Notes under the pieces: model-generated | Database searches by the model: none | What the model saw: only the letters and a program-made list of their open reading frames with translations | What the model was told of the DNA's origin: nothing | Origin: Sphaerisporangium sp. | GTDB lineage: Bacteria > Actinomycetota > Actinomycetes > Streptosporangiales > Streptosporangiaceae | Direction: 5' to 3' | Assembly (NCBI GenBank): GCA_025964675.1 | Contig: JAOPYI010000038.1 | Location: forward strand, 1-46,983 | DNA: 46,983 bases | In this document: positions 1 through 9,500 of the stretch, piece by piece | Numbering within the stretch: position 1 is the stretch's first letter | Layout of the letters: each line of letters begins with the position of its first letter | Position numbers and translations under genes: made by a program

Positions 1-179
1 TAGATCAGGTATATGTGTTGTACATCCATCCCGAGTTCCGCGGCCGACAGTCACATGAGCCCGAATTCGAGGGTTCGGGATACGGAAACGCGATAGGGCC
101 ACCTTCAGGCTGGAAGACCCACCCTGGTTCTCCTCCGGATACTCGCTGTCGACCGGGCGATCCCGCCATGCGGGTGACT

Positions 180-413
180 TCAGCGGCTCGCGTCCACGGC
201 CCCGAGCGCCGCGTCGATCAGGGCTGTCGCCGCGGCGCGGGCGGCGACGGCCGCGCCGGGGTCGTGGTCCATGCGTGCGGACAGTCCGGCGCCGTCGTAG
301 AGCAGGTGCAGCTGACGCGCCAGCGACGCCGGGTCGGCGGCGCCTGCCTGCTCGGCCAACTCGGTCAACAGACCGCGCACCCACGCGGGGTACGCGTCGG
401 CGGCCTGGTCCAC
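180..413 (-). pseudogene. TetR/AcrR regulator C-terminal remnant
   Basis: About 77 codons resemble the ligand-binding C-terminal end of TetR/AcrR regulators: helices with LARQLHLLYDGA and a closing stretch rich in ARAAA before LIDAALG. No DNA-binding HTH domain is present. An in-frame TGA (417-419) lies two codons before the GTG at 413, so the reading frame cannot extend upstream. I read it as the tail of a deleted regulator rather than a working gene. The identification rests on family resemblance only. Confidence 0.5.
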
Positions 414-468
414 CCCTCACGCATTCAGGTGATGTTCGAGTGCACTCCAAGCAAGCGCGGCGACCCGG

Positions 469-825
469 TCAGGTGTGGGGGTGTAGTTGCTCTACCAGTT
501 CGTACAGGCGGCCGTCTGGGGCGCGGAAGTGGATGTAGCGGTGGACGTCTGTGGTGCTGACGTCGTCGGTGGTGAGGCCGGCGTCTCTCAGTTCTCGTGC
601 GGCGTCTTCGACGTCGTCGACCAGGAAGCCCACTGTTCGCTCCGGTCGATCGGCGTCGCCGGTGCTTGATACCGCGAACGTCGTGCCGTCTGGCAGGGTG
701 AAGAAGTCCGCCTCCGCGCCTTCGACGTTCAGGGGACGCAGGCCCAGCACGTCTCTGACGAAACTCGACATGGCCGGCTGATCTGGCGCCCGCGTGCCGA
801 CGAAGGTGATCGCCTTTACCTGCAT
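469..825 (-). CDS. VOC family (glyoxalase-like) protein
   Basis: This is a 118-aa single-unit member of the vicinal oxygen chelate fold. It opens with MQVKAITFVG and carries the usual core: a central VLGLRPL segment, a beta strand with FFTLPDGTTFAV, and a final RAPDGRLYELVEQ that supplies the typical C-terminal Glu. The start at 825 is chosen because the VOC fold begins there; the open frame further upstream has no resemblance to any family. Substrate cannot be predicted: family members include dioxygenases, resistance proteins and isomerases. It stands alone between a TetR remnant and a long non-coding stretch. Confidence 0.8.
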   Translation of the reverse strand: MQVKAITFVGTRAPDQPAMSSFVRDVLGLRPLNVEGAEADFFTLPDGTTFAVSSTGDADRPERTVGFLVDDVEDAARELRDAGLTTDDVSTTDVHRYIHFRAPDGRLYELVEQLHPHT

Positions 826-2014
826 GCGTTGATTCTGGCATCGCTTCTGAAGGGGTGATGCCCCTGACGTCGCGATGAGGCAGGACGTCCCCGGCTGCGA
901 CATGCTTCCTCCTGAAGGTGACCGTACCGGTGTGCCCGCAGACCTCCGATCGTCGGGGCCCGTGCCGCTACATCGTTCACCCGTTGATGGCGCGGGTCGC
1001 GCCCGGGCGCACGCGAATATTGTTGCCGTTTCGGCAAAGCGACGGTCCTGACACGGCGGCCGAGGCGGCTCACCGCTCGTGGGCGTCCCCTTCGCGCAGG
1101 GGCCGAACGCGGGCCGGATCCACGACGGGTCCACGAGAGGTCCTCGCGTAGGCCGATGTGCGCCCTTGGCGACTCCACGGCGAACGCGGCCAGCCGACCA
1201 GCCTCTTTGGGACGCCGGGCCCCCGGCGGACCTGCCGGCCCCCCCTCCATCGCCGCACAGCGTCGCTGTTTTTCCCCAATCTGCACCCAATTGGGCCTAT
1301 ACAGGTCGGAACCCGACGTGTTACAACCCAGTTAATTAATCTTCCAGACATAAAAAAGCGGAGTGACGGTGTGACACAGCGACGGCAACATATCTGCGCG
1401 GCAGACGGCCTCCCGCCCACGGATCTGTGATCCGCGAGGCTGCGGAACGGCGGAGATGAAGACGGTCATTCGGGCTCGGCGGCCCGATCCCGGCCGACGC
1501 ACCCCGCGCGCCGTAGTCATCGGGTGGCCACCTCGCCAAGCCGGCGACCGGCTCATCGACGACCCGTCCGTGATACGGACCGGCGTAACCATCTGACAGC
1601 ACGACGGAGACGGCACCCTCCGCCCGACATCCCCGCACCCCCCGGCAACAAGCGCGGCGGCGCCTTGCCTGACTGAACCATGAGGTCAGGACATCATGCA
1701 TCTGTATATCGAGGTTCCCCTCCCAGGCGCCCCTACGGCGCTCCTCGGCCCCGTACCATCGCCCGGCGCGCCCCGGCGGAAGGCGCAACCGGCGGCCATG
1801 GGCTCCTTCGCCGCCGAGCATCGGCCGGACGCGGACTGTGAGCGCGCCGTACCCCCGTCCGTCTTCACCGGCGTGCCGGTGAGCGCGGTCGCCGGATTCG
1901 GCTGACGCCTCGACCGTGAACCGGCCGGCGTCCCCGTCGGCCATGCCACCGTGCCCGCCCGCCGGGCCCGGCTTTCCCCCCTACCCGATCACCCCCCATC
2001 TCGAGGAATTTCGT
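826..2014. other. Long stretch with no supported gene
   Basis: Several open frames cross this region on both strands, but none shows a recognisable domain, convincing start context or protein-like composition. Around 1250-1390 the DNA is noticeably richer in A and T, with a small palindrome CCCAATTGGG and the run TTAATTAAT, which would suit a promoter or a gene boundary. I cannot name any element. Together with the TetR remnant to its left, the region looks like a decayed gene neighbourhood. Confidence 0.5.
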
Positions 2015-2128
2015 ATGCGCATTTTCGTCCCGCTCATCCACGTGACCGCCCGCGCCGCGGGCGACCACGACCACGTGCAGGCCGCGCCGGCCTACGCCGG
2101 CGACGGCAGAGTCAGGGGTGCCGCGTGA
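2015..2128 (+). CDS. 37-codon upstream ORF coupled to the large secreted protein
   Basis: ATG at 2015 is preceded by GAGGAA with 6 nt spacing. The ORF encodes 37 residues beginning MRIFVPLIHV, and its TGA stop (2126-2128) overlaps the GTG start (2125) of the next gene in a GTGA arrangement. That geometry suggests translational coupling, so the small ORF may act as a leader controlling synthesis of the downstream exoprotein. It has no signal peptide and no recognisable domain. No attenuator hairpin is evident within it. Whether a stable peptide is made is unknown. Confidence 0.5.
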   Translation: MRIFVPLIHVTARAAGDHDHVQAAPAYAGDGRVRGAA

Positions 2129-5100
2129 GAAGGCTGCTGACCGCCCTGCTGCTGCTCCTCTCCATCGTCCTGGTCCCCACCGCCGCCGCGTCGGCGGCCG
2201 TCCCGGGCGCGGCCGCCGCCGTCCCGAGCGCGTCGGCCGCCGACCCGCCGTTCGCCGCGCTGGTCTTCTCCAAGACCGCCGGCTTCCGGCACGCCTCCAT
2301 CCCCGCGGGCATCGCCGCCATCAAGCAGCTCGGCCAGGAGCACGGCTTCACCGTCGACGCCACCGAGGACGGGGCCGCCTTCACCGAGGCGAACCTGGCC
2401 AAGTACGGGGTGGTCGTCTTCCTGTCCACCACGGGCGACGTCCTGGACGCCGCCCAGCAGACCGCCTTCGAGCACTACATCGAAGGCGGCGGCGGGTTCG
2501 TCGGCGTGCATGCGGCCGCCGACACCGAGTACGACTGGCCCTGGTACGGCAAGCTGGTCGGCGCGTACTTCAAGCAGCACCCCGCGCCGCAGGATGCCGT
2601 CGTCAAGGTCGAGGACCCCGCCCACCCGTCCACCGCGGGGCTCCCCACCCGCTGGGCCCGCAATGACGAGTGGTACGACTTCCGCACCGACCCGCGCGGC
2701 AGCGTGCACGTGCTGACGTCGATGGACGAGACGTCCTACACCGGCGGCACGATGGGCGCCGACCACCCCAACAGCTGGTGCCAGAACTATGACGGTGGCC
2801 GCGCCTGGTACACGGCGCTGGGCCACACCGACGCCTCCTACGTCGAGCCGAACTTCCTGAAGATGCTGCTGGGCGGCCTCCAGACGGCCGCCGGAGTGGT
2901 GCCGGCCGACTGCACGGCGAGCCTGGACTCGGCCTTCCAGAAGGTCACCCTCGACGACAACACCTCCAACCCGATGATGCTGGACATCGCCGCCGACGGC
3001 ACCGTCCTCTACATCGACAGGCTCGGCGACGTCAAGGCGATCAAGCCGGACGGCGGTGTCGTCACCTCGGGCCATCTCCCCGTCTTCACCGCCAACGAGA
3101 GCGGCCTGCTCGGCGTGGCGCTCGACCCGGCCTTCAGCACCAACCGCTGGGCCTACCTGTACTACTCGCCGCAGGACAAGGCCGTGGACCGGCTCTCACG
3201 CTTCACCATCGGCCAGGACCTGACGCTCGACGCCACCAGCGAGAAGATCGTGCTGGAGGTGCCCGTGCAGCGGGCGGAGTGCTGCCACCACGGCGGCGGC
3301 ATGGTGTTCGACAAGGCCACCGGCGACCTGTGGCTGGCCAACGGCGACAACACCAACCCCTTCGCCTCCGACGGCTACACCCCGATCGACGAGCGCGCGG
3401 GACGGGCGGCGTGGGACGCCCAGGGCAGCGCGGCCAACTCCAACGACCTGCGCGGCAAGGTGCTGCGCATCCACCCCGAGCCCGGCGGCACGTACACCAT
3501 CCCCGCGGGGAACATGTTCCCGGCGGGCACGGCGAAGACCCGTCCGGAGATCTACGGGATGGGCTTCCGCAACCCGTTCAGGATCGGCATCGATCCCAAG
3601 ACTCACAAACTGCTGGTCGCCAACTACGGCCCGGACGCGGGCACGGCCAGCGCGACGCGAGGCCCGGAGAACACCGTCGAGTGGGACATCCTCAACGGCC
3701 CGGGGTTCTACGGCTGGCCCTACTGCATCGGCAACAACAAGCCCTACATCGCCTACGACTTCGCGACGAACACCTCGGGGCAGCCGTTCGACTGCGCGGC
3801 GCCGAAGAACACCTCGCCCAACAACACCGGCATCACCGATCTCCCCAAGGCGCTGCCGGCCACCGTCTACTACCACTACGCAGCCGACCCCGCCTTCCCC
3901 GAGCTCGGCGGCGGCGGCGCGCCCATGGCCGGGTCCGCCTACCGCTACGACCCCGCGCTGGTGTCCGACCGCAAGTGGCCCGCCTACTGGGACGGCAAGG
4001 CCGTCTTCGGTGAGTGGAACCAGGACCACCTGTACTCCTTCCAGCTCAGCGCCGACGGCTCCCAGCTGGCCGACATCAACCCGATGCTGGCCTCGATGAG
4101 CTTCAAGAAGCCGATGGACATCAAGTTCGGCCCCGATGGAGCGCTGTACCTCATCGAGTGGGGCTCGGGCTTCGGCGGCAACAACACCGACTCCGGCATC
4201 TACCGGATCGACTACGTGCAGGGCAACAGGGCGCCGACCGCCAAGGCCAAGGCCGACAAGACCTCGGGTCCCGCGCCGCTGGCCGTGCAGTTCTCCAGCG
4301 CGGGGTCGGCCGACCCCGACGGGACGCCGATCACCTACGCCTGGGACTTCGACGGCGACGGCACCGTCGACTCCACCGAGGCGAACCCCGCGCACACCTA
4401 CTCCGCGACGGGTAACTTCACCGCCGTACTCACCGTGAAGGACGCGGGCGGCAAGACCGCCACCGCGAACGTGCCCATCGTGGTCGGCAACACGGCGCCG
4501 ACGGTCAAGGTGAACCTGCCGCCCGACGGCGGCCTGTTCGAGTTCGGCGACCAGGTGAAGTTCACCGTCACGGTCACCGACCCTGAGGACGGCACGATCG
4601 ACTGCGCCAGCGTGAAGGTGCAGGCCATCCTTGGGCACGACACCCACGGCCACCCGCTCGACCAGTACACCGGCTGCTCGGGCACCGTCCAGACGACCCT
4701 GTCCTCCGGGCACAGCGACGGCGACAACGTGTTCTACGTGCTGGAGGCCAGCTACACCGACAAGGGCGGCGCCGGGTCCTCGGCGCCGTTGACCGGCAGG
4801 GCGCAGGCCATCCTGCAGCCCAAGCACAAGCAGGCCGAGTTCTTCACCGAGACCGGCCGCGCCCCGGGCGGCATCGGGACCGGCGACCCCGGCGTGCGGG
4901 TGGAGGCGACCGGCGACACACTGGGCGGCTTCAACAACATCGGCTTCATCGAAGACGGCGACTACTGGAGCCACGACCCGATCAACCTGACGGGGATCGG
5001 CGGCCTGAGCTTCCGCGCGGCCTCCGCCTCCACAGGCGGCACGATCGAAGTCCACGCGGGCAAGGTCGACGGGCCGTTGGTCGGCAAGGCCGAGGTGACC

Positions 5101-7851
5101 AACACCGGCGGCTGGCAGACCTACCGTGACTTCCCGGTCACGCTGACCGACCCGCCGACGTCCAGCGGACCGCTGTACTTCGTCGTCCGCAACGCGGCGG
5201 GCAGCACCAACACCGGCGGCCTGCTCAACGTCAACTGGACCGACTTCGTCGGCAAGGGTGTCACCGACAACCAGCGCCCCGCCGTCACCGTCACCGCGAC
5301 CCCCGACAAGGGCCCGGCGCCGCTGCAGGTCAGCCTGCACGCCGAGGGCAGTGACCCCGACGGCAACACGCCGCTGACCTACAAGTGGAACCTCGGCGTG
5401 TCCGGCGCCCCCGCGCCCACCACGCCGGACGCCACCTACACCTACCAGGCGCCCGGCAACTACGACGCGTCCGTCACCGTGACCGACGCCAAGGGGGCCA
5501 GCCGCACCGAGCACGTCCGCATCACGGTGGACACGCCTGGCACGACCTGCCTGACCGGCAAGTCCGACGGCTTCGACGGCGTCGCGCTCGACCGCTCGCG
5601 GTGGACCGTGCTGCGGGAGAACCAGGACCTGCGGGTGGCCGGCGGTGCCCTGCACATCCCCACGGCCCTCGCGGAGATCTACGGCACCAACAACAGCACC
5701 CCCGTCCCCAACCTGGTCCTGCAGCCCACGCCCGCTGGGGCCTGGCAGGCGACGGCGAAGGTGACGATCGCTGCCCGGGACGCCTACCAGCAGGCAGGCC
5801 TCATCCTCTACGGCGATGATGACAACTACGCCAAGATGGTCATCTCGGCGCGCACCGCGAACGACCCGGCTACTCGCGTCTTCCAGTTCGTCAGGGAGGA
5901 GGCGGGCACACCGAACGAGGTCGCCGCGTCCAACACCGCCAACCTCGGAGCAGCCTTCCCCGACACGGCGTACGTCCGGCTGGCCAGCAACGGCACGAAC
6001 CTGACGGCGTCCTACTCGGCCGACGGGCTGACCTGGAAGGCGATGCCGCAGACCGACAAGGCGATGGCCGGGATCGTCAACCCGCGCATCGGCCTGACCT
6101 CCTTCGCCAGCACCGGCAACAGGACCGTCATCGATGCCGCGTTCGACTGGTTCCAGCTGACGCCCGACGGCAGCGCGGGCCCGTTGACGCCGGACGACGA
6201 GTTCGACGGCGCCTCCCTCGACGCTTGCCGGTGGAGCACCATCGTCCGCCCGGACGCGGCGGCGACCAGGGTGACCGGCGGCAACCTGGAGATCGACACG
6301 GGCAAGGGTGACATCTACGGCGCCGGCAACACCGGCCCGAACAACTTCATCCTGCAGACCCCGCCGTCCGGGGACTGGACCGTGCAGACCAAGGTCGACG
6401 GCTCCACGTTCAACGAGGCATACCAGCAGGGCGGGTTGATCGCCTACGTCGGCGACGGCGACTACGTGAAGCTCGACTACCTCACCGACGGCCCGACGTC
6501 GCGCAGGCTGGAGCTGCGCAGCGAGATAGGCGACGCGATACAGAACCCGCAACCGCAGATCACCGACCTCACCCAGGGCGTGTGGTGGCTGCGACTGACC
6601 AAGACGGGAACCACCTACCGAGGGTTCGGATCCTCTGACGGCACCACCTGGACCGAGGTCGGCTCCGGACTGGTCAACGCGGCGGTGAGCAGCGCCAAGG
6701 TCGGCGTGTTCGCCTTCGGCGTCAACCAGGCGGCGTCCAAGACGGCGAAGTTCGACTACTTCCACGCCTCGTGGGGGCAGCCGGCCGACACCACGCCGCC
6801 GAAGGTCTCGGCGGCCACCACCCCAGCGGCCCCCGACGGCGGTGACGGCTGGTTCGTCTCGAACGTGGCGGTCGCGGTGACCGCGTCCGACAGCGGCTCA
6901 GGGCTGGCCTCGACCGAGGTCAGCGTCGACGGCGGCCCGTGGGCGCCCTACACCGACCCGGTGAGCGTGTCGGCCGACGGCGTGCACACCGTCGCGTATC
7001 GGGCGGCCGACAAGGCGGGCAACACCGCTGACGGCACCGTGCAGGTGAAGAAGGACACCACGGCGCCCATGACCACCGCCCAGTTCGCCCCTGCCAACGA
7101 CGACGGCTGGCACGGCGCCACCGTGCCGGTCACGCTGGCCGCGGCCGACGGCGCCTCCGGTGTGGCGGGCATCGAGTACTCCCTCGACTCCGCCGCGTGG
7201 AAGCCCTACACCGACTCGGTCAACATCACCGGGGACGGCAGCCACGCCCTGGCCTACCGGGCCAAGGACAAGGCCGGAAACGTGGAGACCGAGAAGGCCG
7301 CGACCGTCAAGATCGACGGCACCAAGCCGACGGTCCTGGTGTCCGGCATCTCCGATGCCCAGATCTACGGCGACAGCCAGGACCTGCGCATCTCCTGGCA
7401 GGCCGTGGACAGCACCTCCGGGGTCAAGACGCTGACCGGCACGCTTGACGCGGGTCCCTACTCGTCGGGCAGGCTGCAGGCGCTGTACGAGCTGACGCTC
7501 GGCACGCACGCGCTGTCGGTCACCGCCACCGATTACGCGGGCAACGTCAGCAGCCAGAAGGTCACCTTCGGGATCGCCACCTCGACCCGGGACCTGAGCA
7601 ACCTGATCAACAGGTTCGCCGCGACCAGCAGGCTCAGCCAGGCAAGTGCCAACAAGCTGCAGTCGCAGCTCACCAAGGCCCGCAAGGCGGAGGCGTCGGG
7701 CAATGACTCAAAGACGGTCAACGAACTGCAGAAGTTCAAGACCCTCGCCACCAACCCGGCGGTCGTACCGACCGCCGAGATCCGCGATGTCCTCGCCCGC
7801 GACACCGACGCGGTGATCGCCAGGCTCACGGTTACGACCAAGAAGAAGTGA
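2125..7851 (+). CDS. Secreted multidomain ThuA / sugar-dehydrogenase-like protein with PKD, CBM, Ig and FIMAH modules
   Basis: The 1908-aa protein starts at GTG 2125, directly before a signal peptide (RRLL then a Leu-rich core, Ala-rich cleavage region to about residue 39). Domains in order, approximate residues: ThuA-like 43-258 (VFSKTAGFRHASI, then GGGFVGVHAAADTEYDW); glucose/sorbosone dehydrogenase-like propeller 269-700 (LLGVALDPAF, AECCHHGGGMVFD, GMGFRNPFRIGIDP); PKD 703-788; an Ig-like segment 789-903; CBM6-like 904-1045; PKD 1049-1137; two concanavalin-like modules 1146-1347 and 1358-1549; three Ig-like repeats 1556-1820 with SVDGGPWAPYTD-type motifs; FIMAH-like helical tail 1821-1908. 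It is probably exported and acts on or binds polysaccharide or sugar at the cell exterior; the actual reaction is not certain. A frame start at 1951 is rejected because it lacks a signal peptide. A strong terminator follows. Confidence 0.85.
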   Translation: MRRLLTALLLLLSIVLVPTAAASAAVPGAAAAVPSASAADPPFAALVFSKTAGFRHASIPAGIAAIKQLGQEHGFTVDATEDGAAFTEANLAKYGVVVFLSTTGDVLDAAQQTAFEHYIEGGGGFVGVHAAADTEYDWPWYGKLVGAYFKQHPAPQDAVVKVEDPAHPSTAGLPTRWARNDEWYDFRTDPRGSVHVLTSMDETSYTGGTMGADHPNSWCQNYDGGRAWYTALGHTDASYVEPNFLKMLLGGLQTAAGVVPADCTASLDSAFQKVTLDDNTSNPMMLDIAADGTVLYIDRLGDVKAIKPDGGVVTSGHLPVFTANESGLLGVALDPAFSTNRWAYLYYSPQDKAVDRLSRFTIGQDLTLDATSEKIVLEVPVQRAECCHHGGGMVFDKATGDLWLANGDNTNPFASDGYTPIDERAGRAAWDAQGSAANSNDLRGKVLRIHPEPGGTYTIPAGNMFPAGTAKTRPEIYGMGFRNPFRIGIDPKTHKLLVANYGPDAGTASATRGPENTVEWDILNGPGFYGWPYCIGNNKPYIAYDFATNTSGQPFDCAAPKNTSPNNTGITDLPKALPATVYYHYAADPAFPELGGGGAPMAGSAYRYDPALVSDRKWPAYWDGKAVFGEWNQDHLYSFQLSADGSQLADINPMLASMSFKKPMDIKFGPDGALYLIEWGSGFGGNNTDSGIYRIDYVQGNRAPTAKAKADKTSGPAPLAVQFSSAGSADPDGTPITYAWDFDGDGTVDSTEANPAHTYSATGNFTAVLTVKDAGGKTATANVPIVVGNTAPTVKVNLPPDGGLFEFGDQVKFTVTVTDPEDGTIDCASVKVQAILGHDTHGHPLDQYTGCSGTVQTTLSSGHSDGDNVFYVLEASYTDKGGAGSSAPLTGRAQAILQPKHKQAEFFTETGRAPGGIGTGDPGVRVEATGDTLGGFNNIGFIEDGDYWSHDPINLTGIGGLSFRAASASTGGTIEVHAGKVDGPLVGKAEVTNTGGWQTYRDFPVTLTDPPTSSGPLYFVVRNAAGSTNTGGLLNVNWTDFVGKGVTDNQRPAVTVTATPDKGPAPLQVSLHAEGSDPDGNTPLTYKWNLGVSGAPAPTTPDATYTYQAPGNYDASVTVTDAKGASRTEHVRITVDTPGTTCLTGKSDGFDGVALDRSRWTVLRENQDLRVAGGALHIPTALAEIYGTNNSTPVPNLVLQPTPAGAWQATAKVTIAARDAYQQAGLILYGDDDNYAKMVISARTANDPATRVFQFVREEAGTPNEVAASNTANLGAAFPDTAYVRLASNGTNLTASYSADGLTWKAMPQTDKAMAGIVNPRIGLTSFASTGNRTVIDAAFDWFQLTPDGSAGPLTPDDEFDGASLDACRWSTIVRPDAAATRVTGGNLEIDTGKGDIYGAGNTGPNNFILQTPPSGDWTVQTKVDGSTFNEAYQQGGLIAYVGDGDYVKLDYLTDGPTSRRLELRSEIGDAIQNPQPQITDLTQGVWWLRLTKTGTTYRGFGSSDGTTWTEVGSGLVNAAVSSAKVGVFAFGVNQAASKTAKFDYFHASWGQPADTTPPKVSAATTPAAPDGGDGWFVSNVAVAVTASDSGSGLASTEVSVDGGPWAPYTDPVSVSADGVHTVAYRAADKAGNTADGTVQVKKDTTAPMTTAQFAPANDDGWHGATVPVTLAAADGASGVAGIEYSLDSAAWKPYTDSVNITGDGSHALAYRAKDKAGNVETEKAATVKIDGTKPTVLVSGISDAQIYGDSQDLRISWQAVDSTSGVKTLTGTLDAGPYSSGRLQALYELTLGTHALSVTATDYAGNVSSQKVTFGIATSTRDLSNLINRFAATSRLSQASANKLQSQLTKARKAEASGNDSKTVNELQKFKTLATNPAVVPTAEIRDVLARDTDAVIARLTVTTKKK

Positions 7852-7890
7852 TGAGACTGAAGCACACCAACCACTAGCACGCTGACCCCC

Positions 7891-7935
7891 CGGGAACGCG
7901 GATCCGGCCCCCCGGATCCGCGTTCCCGGCCGTTT
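7891..7935 (+). terminator. Rho-independent terminator after the large exoprotein gene
   Basis: A perfect 17-bp inverted repeat (7891-7907 and 7912-7928) encloses a 4-nt loop of C and is followed by GCCGTTTT. It lies 40 nt past the stop codon of the exoprotein gene. Confidence 0.85.
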
Positions 7936-8085
7936 TGACCATGGAGGCGATGAACATCTGCTGCCGCTGGATGCGGCTGCGACGTGGTGCCCGCGCAGAT
8001 CATGGCCGCCTGCCGGTCGCAGGCTGAGCGAAGCGCTCACGGCAAGATCCCCATTCCTGGGCCGCTGGGCAGCGGCGCTGGCGGT

Positions 8086-8122
8086 GGCGGGTCGCCTCCC
8101 TCGCTGCGGGAGGCGCCCCGCC
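8086..8122 (-). terminator. Interrupted GC-rich hairpin downstream of the exchanger gene
   Basis: Two nested arms pair: GGCGGG (8086-8091) with CCCGCC (8117-8122) and GCCTCCC (8094-8100) with GGGAGGC (8108-8114), separated by a 2-nt internal loop, with a 7-nt apical loop. It lies just beyond the stop of the minus-strand exchanger gene. There is no U-tract, so it may be a weak or factor-assisted terminator. Confidence 0.45.
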
Positions 8123-8147
8123 TTGGCCGACGGCGGAGCTGCGGCGG

Positions 8148-9212
8148 TCAGGCCAGGAGGGGGATGAGGCAGGCGGCGAAGATCAGATAGAACACGGCGG
8201 CGAACGACAGGGTCTTGGCGTTGAACCGGCCGGTCTTCAGCAGCACCAGCAAGTAGATGATCGCGACCATGGTGACGATGCCGGACAGCATCAGCGGCCC
8301 GTTGAATCGCCATGGGGTGAACAGCAGGCCGAGCCCGCTCGGCACGGTGGCTTGGATCATCATGGCGCCCGAGATGTTCGCCAGCGCCAGCCGTGTTTTG
8401 CCCTGGCGCACCCAGATGATGGCGTTCATGATCTCTGGCAGTTCGGTGGCGATGGGGGACAGCAGCAGCGCGGTCACCGTGGCGGAAAGCCCCAGCATGG
8501 GCCCGACGGCATCGAGCTGGTGCACGAAGAGCTGGGACGCCAGGAAGATGATCGCCAGCGTGGCGAGGGTCTGGACGATGACCGCCCAGGTGTCCGGAGT
8601 TTCGCGGCGGCGCTGAAGCAGCAACGGCTCGAGGTCGACGCCGTCGCCCTGGTCTCCGTCGGCGCGGATCTCCCGCCAGAAGTACACCCCGTAGGCGGCG
8701 AAGAACAGCAGGCCCAGCCAGGGTTTGAAGGCGAAGGCGACCAGTCCGAGGGCGACCTTGACAACGAAGATGGCCATGAACCAGGTCTGGTCCCGGGCCA
8801 GCTTCTTGGCATCCCCGGCGTCAACGCCGGCCTGTTCGGCATCGCCGGGCGGCATGGGCTCACCGGCGGGTGCACCCGGGGCTGGGGCGCCGGCCAGGGC
8901 CAGGCTCCGGTTACGGCGCCGGCTCCACATCATCCAGCCGGTCACGCCGTAGGCCACCGTGGCCAACGCCAACGGGCCGCCCATGGCCGCCCCGACACCG
9001 ATGTCCTTTTGCTGCTGGCCGGTGCCGAAGACGACTGCCACGAAGGTGACGACACTTTCGGGGAGCGCGGTTCCGAAGGCGGCGAGAATCGTTCCGACGG
9101 CCAGAGCTCCGACGTTCAGCCGCTGGCCCAGCCACTCCACCGCGTTGACGAACCACTCACAGGAGAAGTAGATCACCACGGCACAGGCGATGAGCAACAC
9201 GAAATGGATCAT
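8148..9212 (-). CDS. CaCA-family cation exchanger (Na+/Ca2+ or Mn2+ exporter type)
   Basis: This 354-aa integral membrane protein has two alpha-repeat motifs of the cation/Ca2+ exchanger superfamily: TAFGTALPES-like in the N-terminal half (about residue 45) and PIATELPEIMN in the C-terminal half (about residue 250). Their acidic residues bind the cation. Hydrophobic segments flank both motifs; a cytoplasmic loop rich in Ala, Pro and Gly (about 100-135) lies between the halves. The protein should exchange a divalent cation against Na+ or H+ across the plasma membrane. The leader carries an apparent yybP-ykoY riboswitch, which suggests Mn2+ export rather than Ca2+ as the regulated function. Ion specificity is inferred from the leader, not from the protein. 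Confidence 0.85.
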   Translation of the reverse strand: MIHFVLLIACAVVIYFSCEWFVNAVEWLGQRLNVGALAVGTILAAFGTALPESVVTFVAVVFGTGQQQKDIGVGAAMGGPLALATVAYGVTGWMMWSRRRNRSLALAGAPAPGAPAGEPMPPGDAEQAGVDAGDAKKLARDQTWFMAIFVVKVALGLVAFAFKPWLGLLFFAAYGVYFWREIRADGDQGDGVDLEPLLLQRRRETPDTWAVIVQTLATLAIIFLASQLFVHQLDAVGPMLGLSATVTALLLSPIATELPEIMNAIIWVRQGKTRLALANISGAMMIQATVPSGLGLLFTPWRFNGPLMLSGIVTMVAIIYLLVLLKTGRFNAKTLSFAAVFYLIFAACLIPLLA

Positions 9213-9307
9213 TGGGGGGCCGGTTATCCTTCCCGCGTTACGCGAGGAAGCCGCACCCGGAGTAATGTCCCGAGACCTCGACCCCGCCGCAACGCAAACG
9301 TCGCTAT

Positions 9308-9410
9308 GGGTCGAAGGTCTCGTCCACCCCTACATGGGGCCCGGCAACCGGGAATCCCGTGAGATTCCAGCATGTCGACGACCGGCGGAGGACTACTCCC
9401 CTTCAGTCGC
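9308..9410 (-). promoter_or_regulatory. Candidate yybP-ykoY (Mn2+-sensing) riboswitch aptamer
   Basis: Read on the minus strand, the leader contains the family's two hallmark loops: GAAGGGGAGTAG (9393-9404) near the 5' side and GAGACCTTC (9313-9321) on the 3' side. GAAGG (9400-9404) can pair with CCTTC (9313-9317) to form P1. Immediately inside, GTCCTCC can pair with GGTGGAC apart from one mismatch. Small hairpins such as GGAATC with GATTCC and CCCGG with CCGGG fill the middle. Span near 100 nt fits the family, and the downstream gene is a cation exchanger, a typical regulated class. Family motifs are recalled from memory; no covariance search was run. Confidence 0.7.
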
Positions 9411-9500
9411 GGAGTCTATCCCAAATAATGCCGACAGGCATCCGGGGTGCCGAGCACTCCACGATCAGGGAACAGCGTGTGTTCAGGGATTCGGGACAGG

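Noticed and set aside
1951-2124. Upstream extension of the large exoprotein from ATG 1951
   Set aside because: The added 58 residues are Arg/Pro-rich with no signal peptide, whereas GTG 2125 begins directly at a normal export signal.
3196-6765. 1189-codon open frame on the minus strand
   Set aside because: It is antisense to the secreted multidomain gene; long antisense frames are common at high GC, and its protein is a low-complexity Gly/Val/Arg/Asp mixture without domains.
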